From Novosphingobium sp. (lineage in GTDB: Bacteria; Pseudomonadota; Alphaproteobacteria; Sphingomonadales; Sphingomonadaceae): a stretch of DNA of 64,000 nucleotides. The DNA lies in NCBI RefSeq assembly GCF_027489515.1, contig NZ_JAIXZS010000073.1, positions 1 to 64,000 on the forward strand. The letters are read 5' to 3'. How positions within the stretch are numbered: position 1 is the first letter of the stretch; each line of letters opens with the position of its first letter. The notes under the pieces are model-generated. The model did not search any database. It saw only the letters and a program-made list of their open reading frames with translations, and was not told the DNA's origin. The translations under genes and the position numbers were made by a program. This document shows, in pieces, positions 49,649 through 56,899 of this stretch.

Positions 49649-50317
49649 GTGGATAACCTGACGTGTCCGTCCTGCGGAGCCGCGCTGCCCGTGCGCGATC
49701 CGGCTCTGCCCTATTCGACCTGCGCCTATTGCCAGACGCTGGTGCGGCGCGCGGAAGGCAACGTGGAGGCCGTGGGCACGGTTGCGGTGTTGCCGGCCGA
49801 TGTCTCCCCGATCCAGATCGGCACCACGGTGAGCCGCGATGGCATTGCGGCGACGGTGGTCGGGCGGGTCCGCTGGGGCTGGTCGGACGGCTCATGGAAC
49901 GAATGGTTCCTGCGCGCAGCCGATGGGCGCGCGTTCTGGCTGGGCGAGGCGATGGGTATGTACATGCTCACCTCGGAGTACCCCGCCGTGCTGGACGTGC
50001 CGGGGATCCGCAACTTCGCCGAAGGCAATCCGATGGCGGTAGACTGCACCGTCAAGGCTGGCGGCAAGTGGCTGACCGCGAGCGACATCAAGGAAGCCTC
50101 GTGCCTTGGCAGCGAGGGTGACCTGCCCTTTCCGACCTTGCCCGGCTGGACGATGACCAACGTCGATTTCCGCAATGCCGCCGGCGATGCGCTCTCGGTC
50201 CAGCGCGATGCCGATGGCACGACCGCGTGGCTCGGCGTGTGGAGTGATCTTGGCGGGCTCAAACCCGGCAACTTGCGACAGATCGAGGGCTGGACCATGC
50301 CAAGGGCATTGGCGTGA
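49649..50317 (+). CDS. zinc-ribbon DUF4178 protein (first copy)
   Basis: A 222-residue protein starting with a zinc ribbon: Cys6, Cys9 (LTCPSCGAALP) and Cys25, Cys28 (STCAYCQTLV). The DUF4178-like beta domain follows, with ISPIQIGTTV-like SPIQIGTTVSRDGIAATVVG, WGWSDGSWNEWFLRAADGRA and FWLGEAMGMYM. No signal or membrane segment. It is made from a GTG start 19 bases after the SPFH gene and overlaps the second copy by 4 bases. DUF4178 proteins are often encoded with DUF350, SPFH and polyamine genes; their biochemical role is unknown. Confidence 0.75.
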   Translation: MDNLTCPSCGAALPVRDPALPYSTCAYCQTLVRRAEGNVEAVGTVAVLPADVSPIQIGTTVSRDGIAATVVGRVRWGWSDGSWNEWFLRAADGRAFWLGEAMGMYMLTSEYPAVLDVPGIRNFAEGNPMAVDCTVKAGGKWLTASDIKEASCLGSEGDLPFPTLPGWTMTNVDFRNAAGDALSVQRDADGTTAWLGVWSDLGGLKPGNLRQIEGWTMPRALA

Positions 50318-51573
50318 CCGAGCCTCGCGCGGTGACCTGCCCCTCTTGCGGTGGATCCATCGAGATCAGGGCGGCCGGCTACACGGTCACGCTTGCGTGC
50401 CGCTATTGCGGTTCGTTGCTCGACGTGGCGAACGAGGACGTCCGCCTGATCACCGCCTATCGCCGCGCCGCGAAGAACTTCGCGATCATGCCGGGCGCGC
50501 GCGGCACGCTGTTCGATGTCGAGTGGGAAGTGATCGGCGCGCTCCGCCGCCGCAGCGGCAGCGCCGTCTGGCAGGAGTTCCTGCTGTTCAATCCCTATTC
50601 CGGCTACCGCTGGCTCGTTGCGGCCGATGGCGAGTGGCAGTTCGGCACGATGCTGCTCGACAGGCCAGAGGACGACGGGATGGCAGTCTCGTGGCGCGGA
50701 CGTTCCTTCACGCTGGAGGATGACGCCGAGATCGAGACCACGGCCGTGGTCGGCGAATTCTATTGGCGCACCGCACGCGGCGACACGGTGCAGGGCGCAA
50801 CGTTCGCCAATGGCCGGGAACAGCTTTCGCGCGAGACGTCTGCGGACGAGGTGACCTGGACCCAGCTGATCCCGATCACCACCGAATGGGTTGAAGAGGC
50901 CTTCACGGTTGAAGAGCGCCACATGCCGCGCGCGCCGCGCCCGGATCTGGCGGAAGGTTTCCGCAAGGCGCCGGGCATGGAGGAGAGCGATCTCGGGTTC
51001 ATGTTCTTCTCCGCGATGATTGCGCTGTTCCTGATCTTCGTGGTGCAGATGCTGCTGAGCGGCCCGCGGGTCTGCGCCGATGGCCGGGCGACGGTCGAGG
51101 TCGGGGCCGCGACGAGCGCGCACCGCATCGGCACCATCGAAGTGCGGCGCCCCTGGCAGATGGTCACCATCACGGTCGACAGCGACAGTTTCAACAACCG
51201 CTGGGTCGATCTCGACTACAGTCTCGTCAACCGCAAGACGCAGCAATCAATCGATGCCTACGGGATCGTCGAATTCTATACCGGGACAGACAGCGACGGC
51301 CCGTGGAGCGAGGGCAGCCACCATGCCGAAACGCTGATCTCGCAAGTGCCGCGCGGCACCTATGACGTCTTCGTCGATGCGGGCTCACACGGCTGGCCGT
51401 CCGACCCGGTGCCGGGTTCCATTGATCCGGCAAATCCCTGGGGTTCGGGCGAAACCGTGGCGCTATGGTTCCGCTCGTGTACCGGCGGCTTTTCGTGGGG
51501 CATGTTCTGGCTGATGGCCGTGCTGCTGTTCAGCGTGCCGGGCGTGATCCTCTGGTGGAGGAACCGGGACTGA
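50314..51573 (+). CDS. zinc-ribbon DUF4178 membrane protein (second copy)
   Basis: A 419-residue protein. The zinc ribbon uses Cys9, Cys12 (VTCPSCGGSIE) and Cys29, Cys32 (LACRYCGSLLD). A DUF4178-type beta domain follows (RGTLFDVEWEVIGALRRRSG, WQEFLLFNPYSGYRWLV), then two membrane helices: FMFFSAMIALFLIFVVQMLL near residue 235 and SWGMFWLMAVLLFSVPGVIL at the C terminus. Between them is an extracytoplasmic beta-rich domain (WVDLDYSLVNRKTQ). The overlap GTGA with the first copy suggests co-translation. Domain function is unknown. Confidence 0.75.
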   Translation: MTEPRAVTCPSCGGSIEIRAAGYTVTLACRYCGSLLDVANEDVRLITAYRRAAKNFAIMPGARGTLFDVEWEVIGALRRRSGSAVWQEFLLFNPYSGYRWLVAADGEWQFGTMLLDRPEDDGMAVSWRGRSFTLEDDAEIETTAVVGEFYWRTARGDTVQGATFANGREQLSRETSADEVTWTQLIPITTEWVEEAFTVEERHMPRAPRPDLAEGFRKAPGMEESDLGFMFFSAMIALFLIFVVQMLLSGPRVCADGRATVEVGAATSAHRIGTIEVRRPWQMVTITVDSDSFNNRWVDLDYSLVNRKTQQSIDAYGIVEFYTGTDSDGPWSEGSHHAETLISQVPRGTYDVFVDAGSHGWPSDPVPGSIDPANPWGSGETVALWFRSCTGGFSWGMFWLMAVLLFSVPGVILWWRNRD

Positions 51574-51574
51574 C

Positions 51575-51724
51575 ATGACCAAGCGCATGACCCTGTTCAC
51601 TGCCTGGTGCGCGCTGCTGGTGCTCATGTCAGCCATCAGCACCTGGTATGGCTGGACCCCGTTTTCCGATGAGGAACGCTCCGGTTCCACATCCGGCTAC
51701 TATCGCGGGCCAACCCATAAATGA
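51575..51724 (+). CDS. small 49-residue membrane peptide
   Basis: ATG 51575 begins 1 base after the preceding stop. The product is KRMTLFTAWCALLVLMSAIS followed by TWYGWTPFSDEERSGS and a short polar tail to the TGA at 51722-51724. One membrane helix is expected with the C terminus outside. The tight spacing with neighbours and the clean start make it a likely real gene. I do not recognise its family. Confidence 0.6.
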   Translation: MTKRMTLFTAWCALLVLMSAISTWYGWTPFSDEERSGSTSGYYRGPTHK

Positions 51725-51773
51725 CGGCCCTGTTCAACTCCCTGACTTCACCGCTTTCGCAGGAGCTCTGCCC

Positions 51774-51983
51774 ATGATCACCCTCGATGTCTTTCTCGCC
51801 ACCGTGCTTTACGCCGGCCTTGGCATCGTCATCTTCATTGTCAGCTTCGTGCTGGTCGACCGGCTGACCCCGGGTGAGCTGTGGCGCGAGATCATCGAAC
51901 GCAAGAACGTTGCGGTGGCGCTGCTCGCGGGCGCGGTCGCGATCGGCATTTCCAACATCATCGCCGCAGCTGTGCATGGCTGA
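51774..51983 (+). CDS. DUF350 (YjfL-like) membrane protein, single unit
   Basis: A 69-residue protein with two helices: FLATVLYAGLGIVIFIVSFV and AVALLAGAVAIGISNIIAAA, joined by DRLTPGELWREIIERKN. This is one DUF350 unit; E. coli YjfL has two in tandem, so this version may dimerise. An AGGAG ribosome site precedes the ATG. DUF350 proteins are linked in genomes to polyamine and PspA/SPFH genes; a channel role has been suggested but not shown. It overlaps the next gene by 8 bases. Confidence 0.8.
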   Translation: MITLDVFLATVLYAGLGIVIFIVSFVLVDRLTPGELWREIIERKNVAVALLAGAVAIGISNIIAAAVHG

Positions 51984-53535
51984 AACGGACGGCGTGCAGG
52001 ATGGTCCGGCCGGCCCCGGCGAGGAGGGCGCGCCCGCCTCGCTTGCGGTAATCCTGCTCGTTTCGGTGCTGGTCGTTGCCACGTGCGGGCTGGTCTATGA
52101 ACTGCTGGCCGGAACGCTTGCCAGCTATCTCCTCGGCGACAGTGTCACCCAGTTCTCGACCGTCATCGGCACCTATCTCTTTGCGATGGGCGTGGGCAGC
52201 TATCTCTCGCGCCACGTGCGCGCCAACGAGATCGGCGTCTTCGTCCGTGTGGAAATCCTCATCGCCGCATTGGGGGGCTGGTCGGCGGCCGGGCTGTTCC
52301 TGCTGTTCCCGCTGGTCGAGGATTTCCGCATCGCGCTCTATGGGCTGGTGGTGGCCATCGGCGTTCTGGTCGGGCTCGAGATTCCGCTGCTGATCCGCAT
52401 CCTGCGCTATCGGTTTGCTTTCCGCGATCTTGTGTCCAACGTCCTCACTTATGACTACATCGGCGCGCTGATTGCCTCGCTGCTGTTTCCGCTGGTGCTG
52501 GTGCCGCGCCTCGGCATGATCCGCACCGGGTTTGCCTTTGGCCTTGCCAATGTCGCGGTGGCCATCGCGCTGCTGCTGGTGCTGCGGGGGCGGCAAAAGG
52601 TGGGCGCAGATCTCGCTGCAGCGCTCATCGTGCTGCTCTCGCTCGTGGCGGGCCTTGCCGGAGCGGACCAGATCCAGCGCTGGTCGGAGGTCGCCTTCTA
52701 TGGCGAGCCGGTGATCTACGCGCGCTCCACCGCCTACCAGCGGATCGTGATCACCCGGCGCGGCGAGGACCTCAGGCTCTATCTCAACGGCAACCTCCAG
52801 TTTTCGACTCGCGACGAGTACCGCTATCACGAAGCGCTGGTCTGGCCGGTGCTGGGCCGGGTGACGAACCCGCGCGAGGTGCTGATCCTCGGCGGAGGTG
52901 ACGGGCTGGCCGCGCGCGAGGTGCTCAAGGACCCGCGCGTCGCGCATGTCACGCTGGTCGATCTCGATCCAGAGATGACCCACCTGTTCCGCGACGAGCC
53001 AACGCTCGCCCGGCTCAATGGCGGCTCGCTCGGATCGCGGCGGATGACGGTGGTGAACGGCGATGCCTTCCGCTGGGTGCGGCAGGCGCGCGGGCGCTAT
53101 GATGCGATCCTGATCGATTTTCCCGATCCCACCGAATTCTCGCTCGGCAAGCTCTATACCGAGAGCTTCTACCGCGAGGTGGCGCGCCTGCTCGATCCGG
53201 CGGGGGTGCTGACGGTGCAGAGCACTTCGCCGCTGGTCGCGCCGCGCTCCTACTGGACGGTGGCGAGCACGCTGGAGGCGGCGGGCCTCAAGGCGCGCGG
53301 CTATCATGCCTATGTGCCGAGCTTTGGCGAGTGGGGCTTCACCATGGCCGCACACCAGCCGCCGGGCGATGCGGTGCGGCTGCCTGCAGGCCTGCGCTTC
53401 CTCAGTCAGGCGAGCGAGCGGGCCATGTTCGATTTTCCGCCTGACATGGCTCGGCGGCCGGCGCCGGTGAACCGGCTCGACAACCAGGCTTTGGTGCGCA
53501 GTTTTGCCGAGGAATGGGGCCGTTATGACGGCTGA
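51976..53535 (+). CDS. membrane-anchored spermidine synthase-like aminopropyltransferase
   Basis: A 519-residue protein. Residues 25-225 hold about seven helices (AVILLVSVLVVATCGLVYEL, GTYLFAMGVGSYLSRHV, AALIVLLSLVAGLAGA). The C-terminal half is a spermidine synthase-like Rossmann domain: STAYQRIVITRRGEDLRLYL, SAM motif VLILGGGDGLAAREVLK near residue 305, LVDLDPEMTHLF, VVNGDAFRWV and the catalytic-region DFPDPTEFSLGKLYTESFYR. It should transfer an aminopropyl group from decarboxylated SAM, supplied by SpeD downstream, to an acceptor that may be membrane-linked. The acceptor is unknown. Confidence 0.84.
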   Translation: MAETDGVQDGPAGPGEEGAPASLAVILLVSVLVVATCGLVYELLAGTLASYLLGDSVTQFSTVIGTYLFAMGVGSYLSRHVRANEIGVFVRVEILIAALGGWSAAGLFLLFPLVEDFRIALYGLVVAIGVLVGLEIPLLIRILRYRFAFRDLVSNVLTYDYIGALIASLLFPLVLVPRLGMIRTGFAFGLANVAVAIALLLVLRGRQKVGADLAAALIVLLSLVAGLAGADQIQRWSEVAFYGEPVIYARSTAYQRIVITRRGEDLRLYLNGNLQFSTRDEYRYHEALVWPVLGRVTNPREVLILGGGDGLAAREVLKDPRVAHVTLVDLDPEMTHLFRDEPTLARLNGGSLGSRRMTVVNGDAFRWVRQARGRYDAILIDFPDPTEFSLGKLYTESFYREVARLLDPAGVLTVQSTSPLVAPRSYWTVASTLEAAGLKARGYHAYVPSFGEWGFTMAAHQPPGDAVRLPAGLRFLSQASERAMFDFPPDMARRPAPVNRLDNQALVRSFAEEWGRYDG

Positions 53536-55144
53536 GCCGACCCGGCGGGAGGTGCTGAAAGGCGCGGCCGCTGCCGGGGCCGGTGCGCTGACTCTGCCGG
53601 GCTGCACGTCGCAGTCCTTTCCCGGCACGCTCGGCGGGGCGGACTGGCAGCGCGGCCACCGCGTGCGCGACCGGGCCTTTCCCGCGCCGCAGGGCCAGGC
53701 CGAAGACACAGCGATCGTGATCGCCGGAGGCGGCGCTGCGGGCCTCTCGGCAGCGTGGCGGCTGAAGGAGGCCGGGTTCGAGGATTTCGTGCTGCTCGAA
53801 CTCGAGGACACAGTGGGCGGTAACGCGCGTTCGGGTCGCAATGCGGTAAGCGCTTATCCGCTTGGCGCGCACTACCTCCCCGTGCCCAATCGCGAGGCGC
53901 GGGCATTGCGCCACATGCTGAAGGGCTTCGGCATGATCATCGGCGAGGAGCAGGGCGCTCCGGTCTACGATCCCTACCAGCTCTGTGCCGATCTCGAGGA
54001 GCGGGTGCTGTGGCGGGGCAGCTGGCAGGAGGGGCTCTATCCGGCCAGCGGCCTGCATGCTGACGACGTGGCGCAGCGCGATCGCTTCTTTCGCGAGATG
54101 GCGGAATACCGCGCGGCGGTCGGCGCAGATGGCAAGCCTGCTTTCGCCATTCCCCGCGCCGGATCGAGCACCGATCCGCGCTTCATCATGCTCGATGGCA
54201 TGACTTTCGCGCACTGGCTCGATGGGCGCGGCTTCACCTCGCCGGTCCTGCGCGCCCATCTGCGCTATTGCTGCCGCGACGATTACGGGACTGAGCCCGA
54301 GCACATCTCGGCCTGGGCCGGCGTCCACTACTTCGCCGGCCGCCGCGGCTGGGCAGCGCGCGGCGATGGCGATCGCGAACTGACCTGGCCCGAAGGCAAT
54401 GGCCGCCTCGTCGGGCTGATGGGCAAGATCGTCGCGCCGCATGTCCGCGCCCGCCACAGCGTGTTTGCCGCCGCGCGCGAAGGGGATGAGGGGGCCTTGG
54501 TATCAGCCTTCGACCATGCCGCGGGCGCCAGCCGGAAATGGCGCGCGCGCAGTGTGATCATGGCGATGCCGCACTTCGTGGCGGCGCGCGTTGCGCCCGC
54601 CGAAACGGTCAAGGGCGCGCTGCGCTACGCGCCGTGGGTTGTCGCCAACGTCACCGTCAATCGCCTGCCCCGCGGGCGCGGATCATCCCTAGCGTGGGAC
54701 AACGTCTCGACTGGTAGTGACAGCCTCGGCTACGTCGTAGCGACGCACCAGAGCGCGAGCGCAGGTGAGGGGCCGACGGTGCTCACCTGGTACATGGCTC
54801 TATCGCGCGAGGACCCGGCAGCGGCACGCAAGCTGATGGCGACGCGTTTGCTGGCGGAGTGGCAGCGGATTGTGGCGGATGATCTGCTCACGATGAACCC
54901 TGATCTGGCTGGCGCGATCGAGCGCATCGACGTGTGGCGCTGGGGCCATGCCATGGTGCGCCCGGTGCCCGGCTTCCTCAGCGACCCGGCCCGGCTGGCG
55001 GCGATCGCGGCAAAACCGCCAATGCTCTTCGCGCACTCCGACCTTTCGGGCCTGTCACTGTTCGAGGAAGCGCATTATCGCGGGGTGGCGGCAGCGGAGT
55101 CGGCGCTTGCCCATCTCGGCCACCGTTACGAAAGCCTTCTCTGA
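53525..55144 (+). CDS. Tat-exported flavin amine oxidase-like lipoprotein
   Basis: A 539-residue FAD enzyme. The signal has a twin-arginine pair (EPTRREVLKGAAAAGAGALT) and a lipobox-like LPGC, so the mature protein may be a lipoprotein outside the inner membrane. The FAD motif is IVIAGGGAAGLSAAWRLKEA, followed by LLELEDTVGGNARSG, the amine-oxidase Rossmann pattern. The C-terminal SDPARLAAIAAKPPMLFAHS and GLSLFEEAHYRGVAAAES close the FAD site. The position between the aminopropyltransferase and SpeD suggests oxidation of a polyamine-like amine. It overlaps the synthase gene by 11 bases. Confidence 0.8.
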   Translation: MTAEPTRREVLKGAAAAGAGALTLPGCTSQSFPGTLGGADWQRGHRVRDRAFPAPQGQAEDTAIVIAGGGAAGLSAAWRLKEAGFEDFVLLELEDTVGGNARSGRNAVSAYPLGAHYLPVPNREARALRHMLKGFGMIIGEEQGAPVYDPYQLCADLEERVLWRGSWQEGLYPASGLHADDVAQRDRFFREMAEYRAAVGADGKPAFAIPRAGSSTDPRFIMLDGMTFAHWLDGRGFTSPVLRAHLRYCCRDDYGTEPEHISAWAGVHYFAGRRGWAARGDGDRELTWPEGNGRLVGLMGKIVAPHVRARHSVFAAAREGDEGALVSAFDHAAGASRKWRARSVIMAMPHFVAARVAPAETVKGALRYAPWVVANVTVNRLPRGRGSSLAWDNVSTGSDSLGYVVATHQSASAGEGPTVLTWYMALSREDPAAARKLMATRLLAEWQRIVADDLLTMNPDLAGAIERIDVWRWGHAMVRPVPGFLSDPARLAAIAAKPPMLFAHSDLSGLSLFEEAHYRGVAAAESALAHLGHRYESLL

Positions 55145-55501
55145 ATGGCGCACCTTCCCGGCACCAGCATCCACCTGATCGCCGATCTCAAGAGTGGCAG
55201 TGGTCTCGCCGATGCGGCGCGGGTCGAGGCAGCGCTGCGGAAGGCGGCCGCCGCGGTCGGCGCGCGGCTGATTGGTATCCACGTACACGGCTTCGGTGAA
55301 GGACTGGGCGTGACGGGCGTAGCACTGCTCGCCGAATCGCACATCTCGATCCACACCTGGCCCGAAACCGGCGTGGCCGCGGTAGACCTCTTCGTGTGCG
55401 GGAAAGATGTTGATGCCGAAGCCGGGCTCGCAGCCATCGTCGCGGCGTTCGATGCAGCGGTAACCCGACTCCACCACATCGCACGCCTGCAGGCAGACTA
55501 G
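55145..55501 (+). CDS. speD: S-adenosylmethionine decarboxylase proenzyme
   Basis: A 118-residue class 1b AdoMetDC. The self-cleavage and pyruvoyl site is LLAESHISIHTWPE, with Ser65 as the pyruvate source; His70 and Cys85 (DLFVCGK) complete the processing and proton-donor residues. N-terminal IHLIADLKSGSGLAD is typical. It makes decarboxylated SAM for the upstream aminopropyltransferase. It starts directly after the flavin enzyme stop and ends the operon; a tRNA-Leu lies 30 bases on in the opposite direction. Confidence 0.93.
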   Translation: MAHLPGTSIHLIADLKSGSGLADAARVEAALRKAAAAVGARLIGIHVHGFGEGLGVTGVALLAESHISIHTWPETGVAAVDLFVCGKDVDAEAGLAAIVAAFDAAVTRLHHIARLQAD

Positions 55502-55531
55502 GCCCGCAATCAACCTTCCGATCAGCAAAAG

Positions 55532-55618
55532 TGGTGCCCAGAAGAGGACTCGAACCTCCACGCCGTTTCCAGCGCCGCCACCTGAAGACGGTGCGTCTAC
55601 CAATTCCGCCATCTGGGC
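55532..55618 (-). tRNA. tRNA-Leu (anticodon CAG)
   Basis: Read on the minus strand: acceptor GCCCAGA pairs with TCTGGGC (55542-55536), then A and encoded CCA. The D arm has GGCGGAATTGGTAGACGC, the anticodon stem CCGTC/GGCGG closes the loop TTCAGGT (CAG), the long variable arm is present, and the T arm is GGAGGTTCGAGTCCTC. 87 bases with CCA, as expected for a class II tRNA-Leu. Confidence 0.96.
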
Positions 55619-55662
55619 ACGGGAGCGGTCGGCAAACGCGCCAACCGCCGGGTAGGAGCGCG

Positions 55663-55692
55663 CCGATAGGGCACGGTCTGCCCCCTTGTCAA
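55663..55692 (-). promoter_or_regulatory. promoter of tRNA-Leu
   Basis: On the minus strand TTGACA (55692-55687), 18 bases, TATCGG (55668-55663), 45 bases before the tRNA 5' end. The -35 is a perfect consensus. Confidence 0.6.
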
Positions 55693-55790
55693 CCGCGGTC
55701 TGCATTTGCACCGATCAGGCGGCCTAACCCATTGAACCGGAGGGCGCGGGTGTGGCAAGGGGCGCGCGAACTGGAAATGGAACCGGACGT

Positions 55791-56756
55791 ATGAGCAAGG
55801 ACATCGCGCACGATCTTGACGGGCAGCTGATCGCGCTGGTGGGCGGCAGCGGGTTCATCGGCACGCACGTGGCGCAGGCGCTGCTGGCGCGCGGCGCGCG
55901 GCTTCGCGTCTGCAGCCGCCATCCCGAGCGCGGCTACCGGCTGAAGACCCTTGGCGGGCTGGGCAAGATCCAGCTTGTCGCGGTCGACGTGACCAAGCCG
56001 CACACGCTTGAAGTGGCGCTCACCGGCTGTGACGCGGTGGTGAACCTCGTCGGTGCCTTCACGGGAAAGCTCGATGCGGTGCAGGGTTCGGGTGCCGGGC
56101 AGCTGGCTGCCATCGCCCGCGCCAAGGGCGCCAAGGCGTTTGTTCATGTTTCCGCTATCGGTGCCGATGCGGGCTCCTCCGTAGCCTATGCCAGCACCAA
56201 GGCGGCGGGCGAGGCGGCGGTGCTCGCCGCGTTCCCCGAAGCGGTCGTGCTGCGTCCCTCGGTCGTCTTTGGCGAGGATGACGCGTTCATCAACTTGTTT
56301 GCCGGCCTCATCGCCAGCGCGCCGGTCATGCCGGTGTTCGCCGCCGATGCGCTGTTCCAGCCGGTCTTTGTAGACGATGTGGCGGACGCCATCGCCAATG
56401 TCGTTGCCGCGCCGGCGGCGTTTGCGTGCAAGACGTTCGAGCTTGGCGGGCCCGAGCAGATCACCATTGGCGATCTCAACCGCCGCATTGCCACGGCCGC
56501 AGGCCGCAAGCCACGGTTCCTCGAGCTTCCGGACAGCATCTCGGCCGCTTTCGCGACGCTGACCGGCTGGCTGCCCGGCGCACCGATGAGCCGTGACCAG
56601 TGGACCCTGCTGCGCCAGGGCAACGTGGTGAGCGGCACCCGGCCCGGCCTTGCCGACCTTGGCGTGCAGGCGCGGCCGCTGGGCCTGTTCCTCGATCGCT
56701 GGATGGTTCGCTTCCGCAAGGCTGGTCGGTTCGGCAGCCGGAGCAAGCCGGCCTGA
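55791..56756 (+). CDS. NAD(P)-binding SDR-like protein (NDUFA9/complex I 39 kDa-like)
   Basis: A 321-residue extended-SDR protein. The dinucleotide motif is IALVGGSGFIGTHVAQALLA, followed by LRVCSRHPERGYRLKTLG, VVNLVGAFTGKLDAV and VHVSAIGADAGSSVAYASTK (Y-x-x-x-K variant), then QPVFVDDVADAIANV. This is the NDUFA9-like family, related to a mitochondrial complex I subunit, found free in alphaproteobacteria. It may act as an oxidoreductase or lipid/ubiquinone helper. The ATG 55791 is preferred by family start; the longer frame is not needed. Confidence 0.82.
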   Translation: MSKDIAHDLDGQLIALVGGSGFIGTHVAQALLARGARLRVCSRHPERGYRLKTLGGLGKIQLVAVDVTKPHTLEVALTGCDAVVNLVGAFTGKLDAVQGSGAGQLAAIARAKGAKAFVHVSAIGADAGSSVAYASTKAAGEAAVLAAFPEAVVLRPSVVFGEDDAFINLFAGLIASAPVMPVFAADALFQPVFVDDVADAIANVVAAPAAFACKTFELGGPEQITIGDLNRRIATAAGRKPRFLELPDSISAAFATLTGWLPGAPMSRDQWTLLRQGNVVSGTRPGLADLGVQARPLGLFLDRWMVRFRKAGRFGSRSKPA

Positions 56757-56899
56757 CAGACCGGCCCAATGCAGTAATTCGCGCGGTCTGCGTGTGCGAG
56801 CGATCTCACCACGGTGGACCGAAATCCCTTACCGCCGCCACGCAGGTGTGGCAGCTTCTCTACTGGATAGCCCGCGATTTGGCTGGCGATTTCAGGGGG

